Below, in pieces: positions 63,380 through 64,000 of a stretch of 64,000 nucleotides of DNA; within the stretch, counting starts at the first letter, position 1; every line of letters begins with the position of its first letter. A program made the position numbers and the translations under genes. Source of the DNA: Gammaproteobacteria bacterium (GTDB taxonomy: Bacteria > Pseudomonadota > Gammaproteobacteria > GRL18); assembly GCA_016744395.1 (NCBI GenBank), contig JADGEK010000013.1, positions 1-64,000 on the forward strand. The letters are read 5' to 3'. Under the pieces are notes generated by a model. The model was not told the origin of the DNA and ran no database searches. It worked only from the letters and a program-made list of their open reading frames with translations.

Positions 63380-64000
63380 TGATGAAAACACATAATTCAA
63401 GATTATTAACCAGTGAAATAAAAGTATTGGTATTGATGATTATCACTTTTATTATTTCTGGCTGTGCTTCAAAGCCTGGACCAATACCTCCCATGCAACG
63501 TAGTGATGATTATCGTTTCAGCGCTGCGGTATTGCCTTTTAAGCCTGTGGATATTGCACTGAAAAAAGAAAAAAATCAGTATCAGCAAAAGACCAGTAAT
63601 ATCATTATTCTTGTTGATAATAAATCAGATAAAAAAGAGCTGATTAATAAAACTTTAGAAAATTTAATGGCCACTATGCCCAACAATTTACCTTATCAGC
63701 AAGAAGTCATTTATAGAGATGACTTACAAAATTTATTAAACAGGGCTATCTCAAGTCAAGACTTTCTATCAGCAGGCTTAGAGTATTACGTAAAACAACT
63801 AAAACGCTCAAAGACTCATTCAACCATTATTACACTCACAGACTGGAATAAGATAACAAGTGCTACCGTGGCTCAATCTGAACAACTCTTTTTTAAATTA
63901 GGCAATAATATTTGCCTGCACATGATTGGTGTGAACAATATTCATAAAAACAAGCGCCTAATCAGAGCAGAAAATTGTGGCAGTTCATCAAACACTAAAA
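63379..64000 (+). CDS. Lipoprotein, C-terminally truncated by window end
   Basis: TAATG overlap with the upstream gene; MMKTHN...VLMIITFIISGCASKPG (lipobox SGC); open to the window end. Confidence 0.7.
   Translation, partial: MMKTHNSRLLTSEIKVLVLMIITFIISGCASKPGPIPPMQRSDDYRFSAAVLPFKPVDIALKKEKNQYQQKTSNIIILVDNKSDKKELINKTLENLMATMPNNLPYQQEVIYRDDLQNLLNRAISSQDFLSAGLEYYVKQLKRSKTHSTIITLTDWNKITSATVAQSEQLFFKLGNNICLHMIGVNNIHKNKRLIRAENCGSSSNTK

Overview
This 64 kb window is a contiguous gammaproteobacterial chromosome segment, mostly densely coded. I saw no rRNA, CRISPR array, prophage or intact IS element. (1) Left end: partial tRNA-Pro(GGG), a divergent nitrate-assimilation locus (nasA-type nitrate reductase; NarK-type transporter; PP2C-Ser/Thr-kinase fusion), then a REC-TPR response regulator with a soluble histidine kinase. 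(2) 9.6-25.2 kb: conserved housekeeping block rplI-rpsR-rpsF / rlmB-rnr / purA-hisZ / hflC-hflK-hflX-hfq-miaA-mutL. (3) 25.2-51 kb: a variable region lying between mutL and amiB-tsaE-queG, which are adjacent in E. coli. It carries glycerate kinase, a secreted PLA2-like protein, a caspase-like/PEGA/FGE-sulfatase protein, a vWA + two-component operon, a NUDIX(NrtR-like)/SPFH/NAD-kinase-like operon, ArsR-SRPBCC-ABM, a di-heme peroxidase, a PW/GN-rich secreted protein resembling sulfur-globule proteins, a NIT-domain-like chemoreceptor, and glcDEF plus serine-glyoxylate aminotransferase. (4) 51-64 kb: amiB, tsaE, queG, a PfkB kinase, nadA, a bufferin-type MNIO RiPP operon (BufA/B/C-like), a HIT-like protein, tRNA-Ala(GGC), tRNA-Glu(TTC), a DUF6492-like protein and a truncated lipoprotein. 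The best second-look items are the bufferin-like operon, the nested palindromic operator before the NrtR/SPFH/NADK-like operon, the NtrC/sigma54-like promoter of the nitrate operon, the caspase-FGE protein next to a PLA2-like enzyme, the sulfur-globule-like protein, and a recurring 28-bp perfect palindrome. All product names come from motif recognition by eye; no database search was run.
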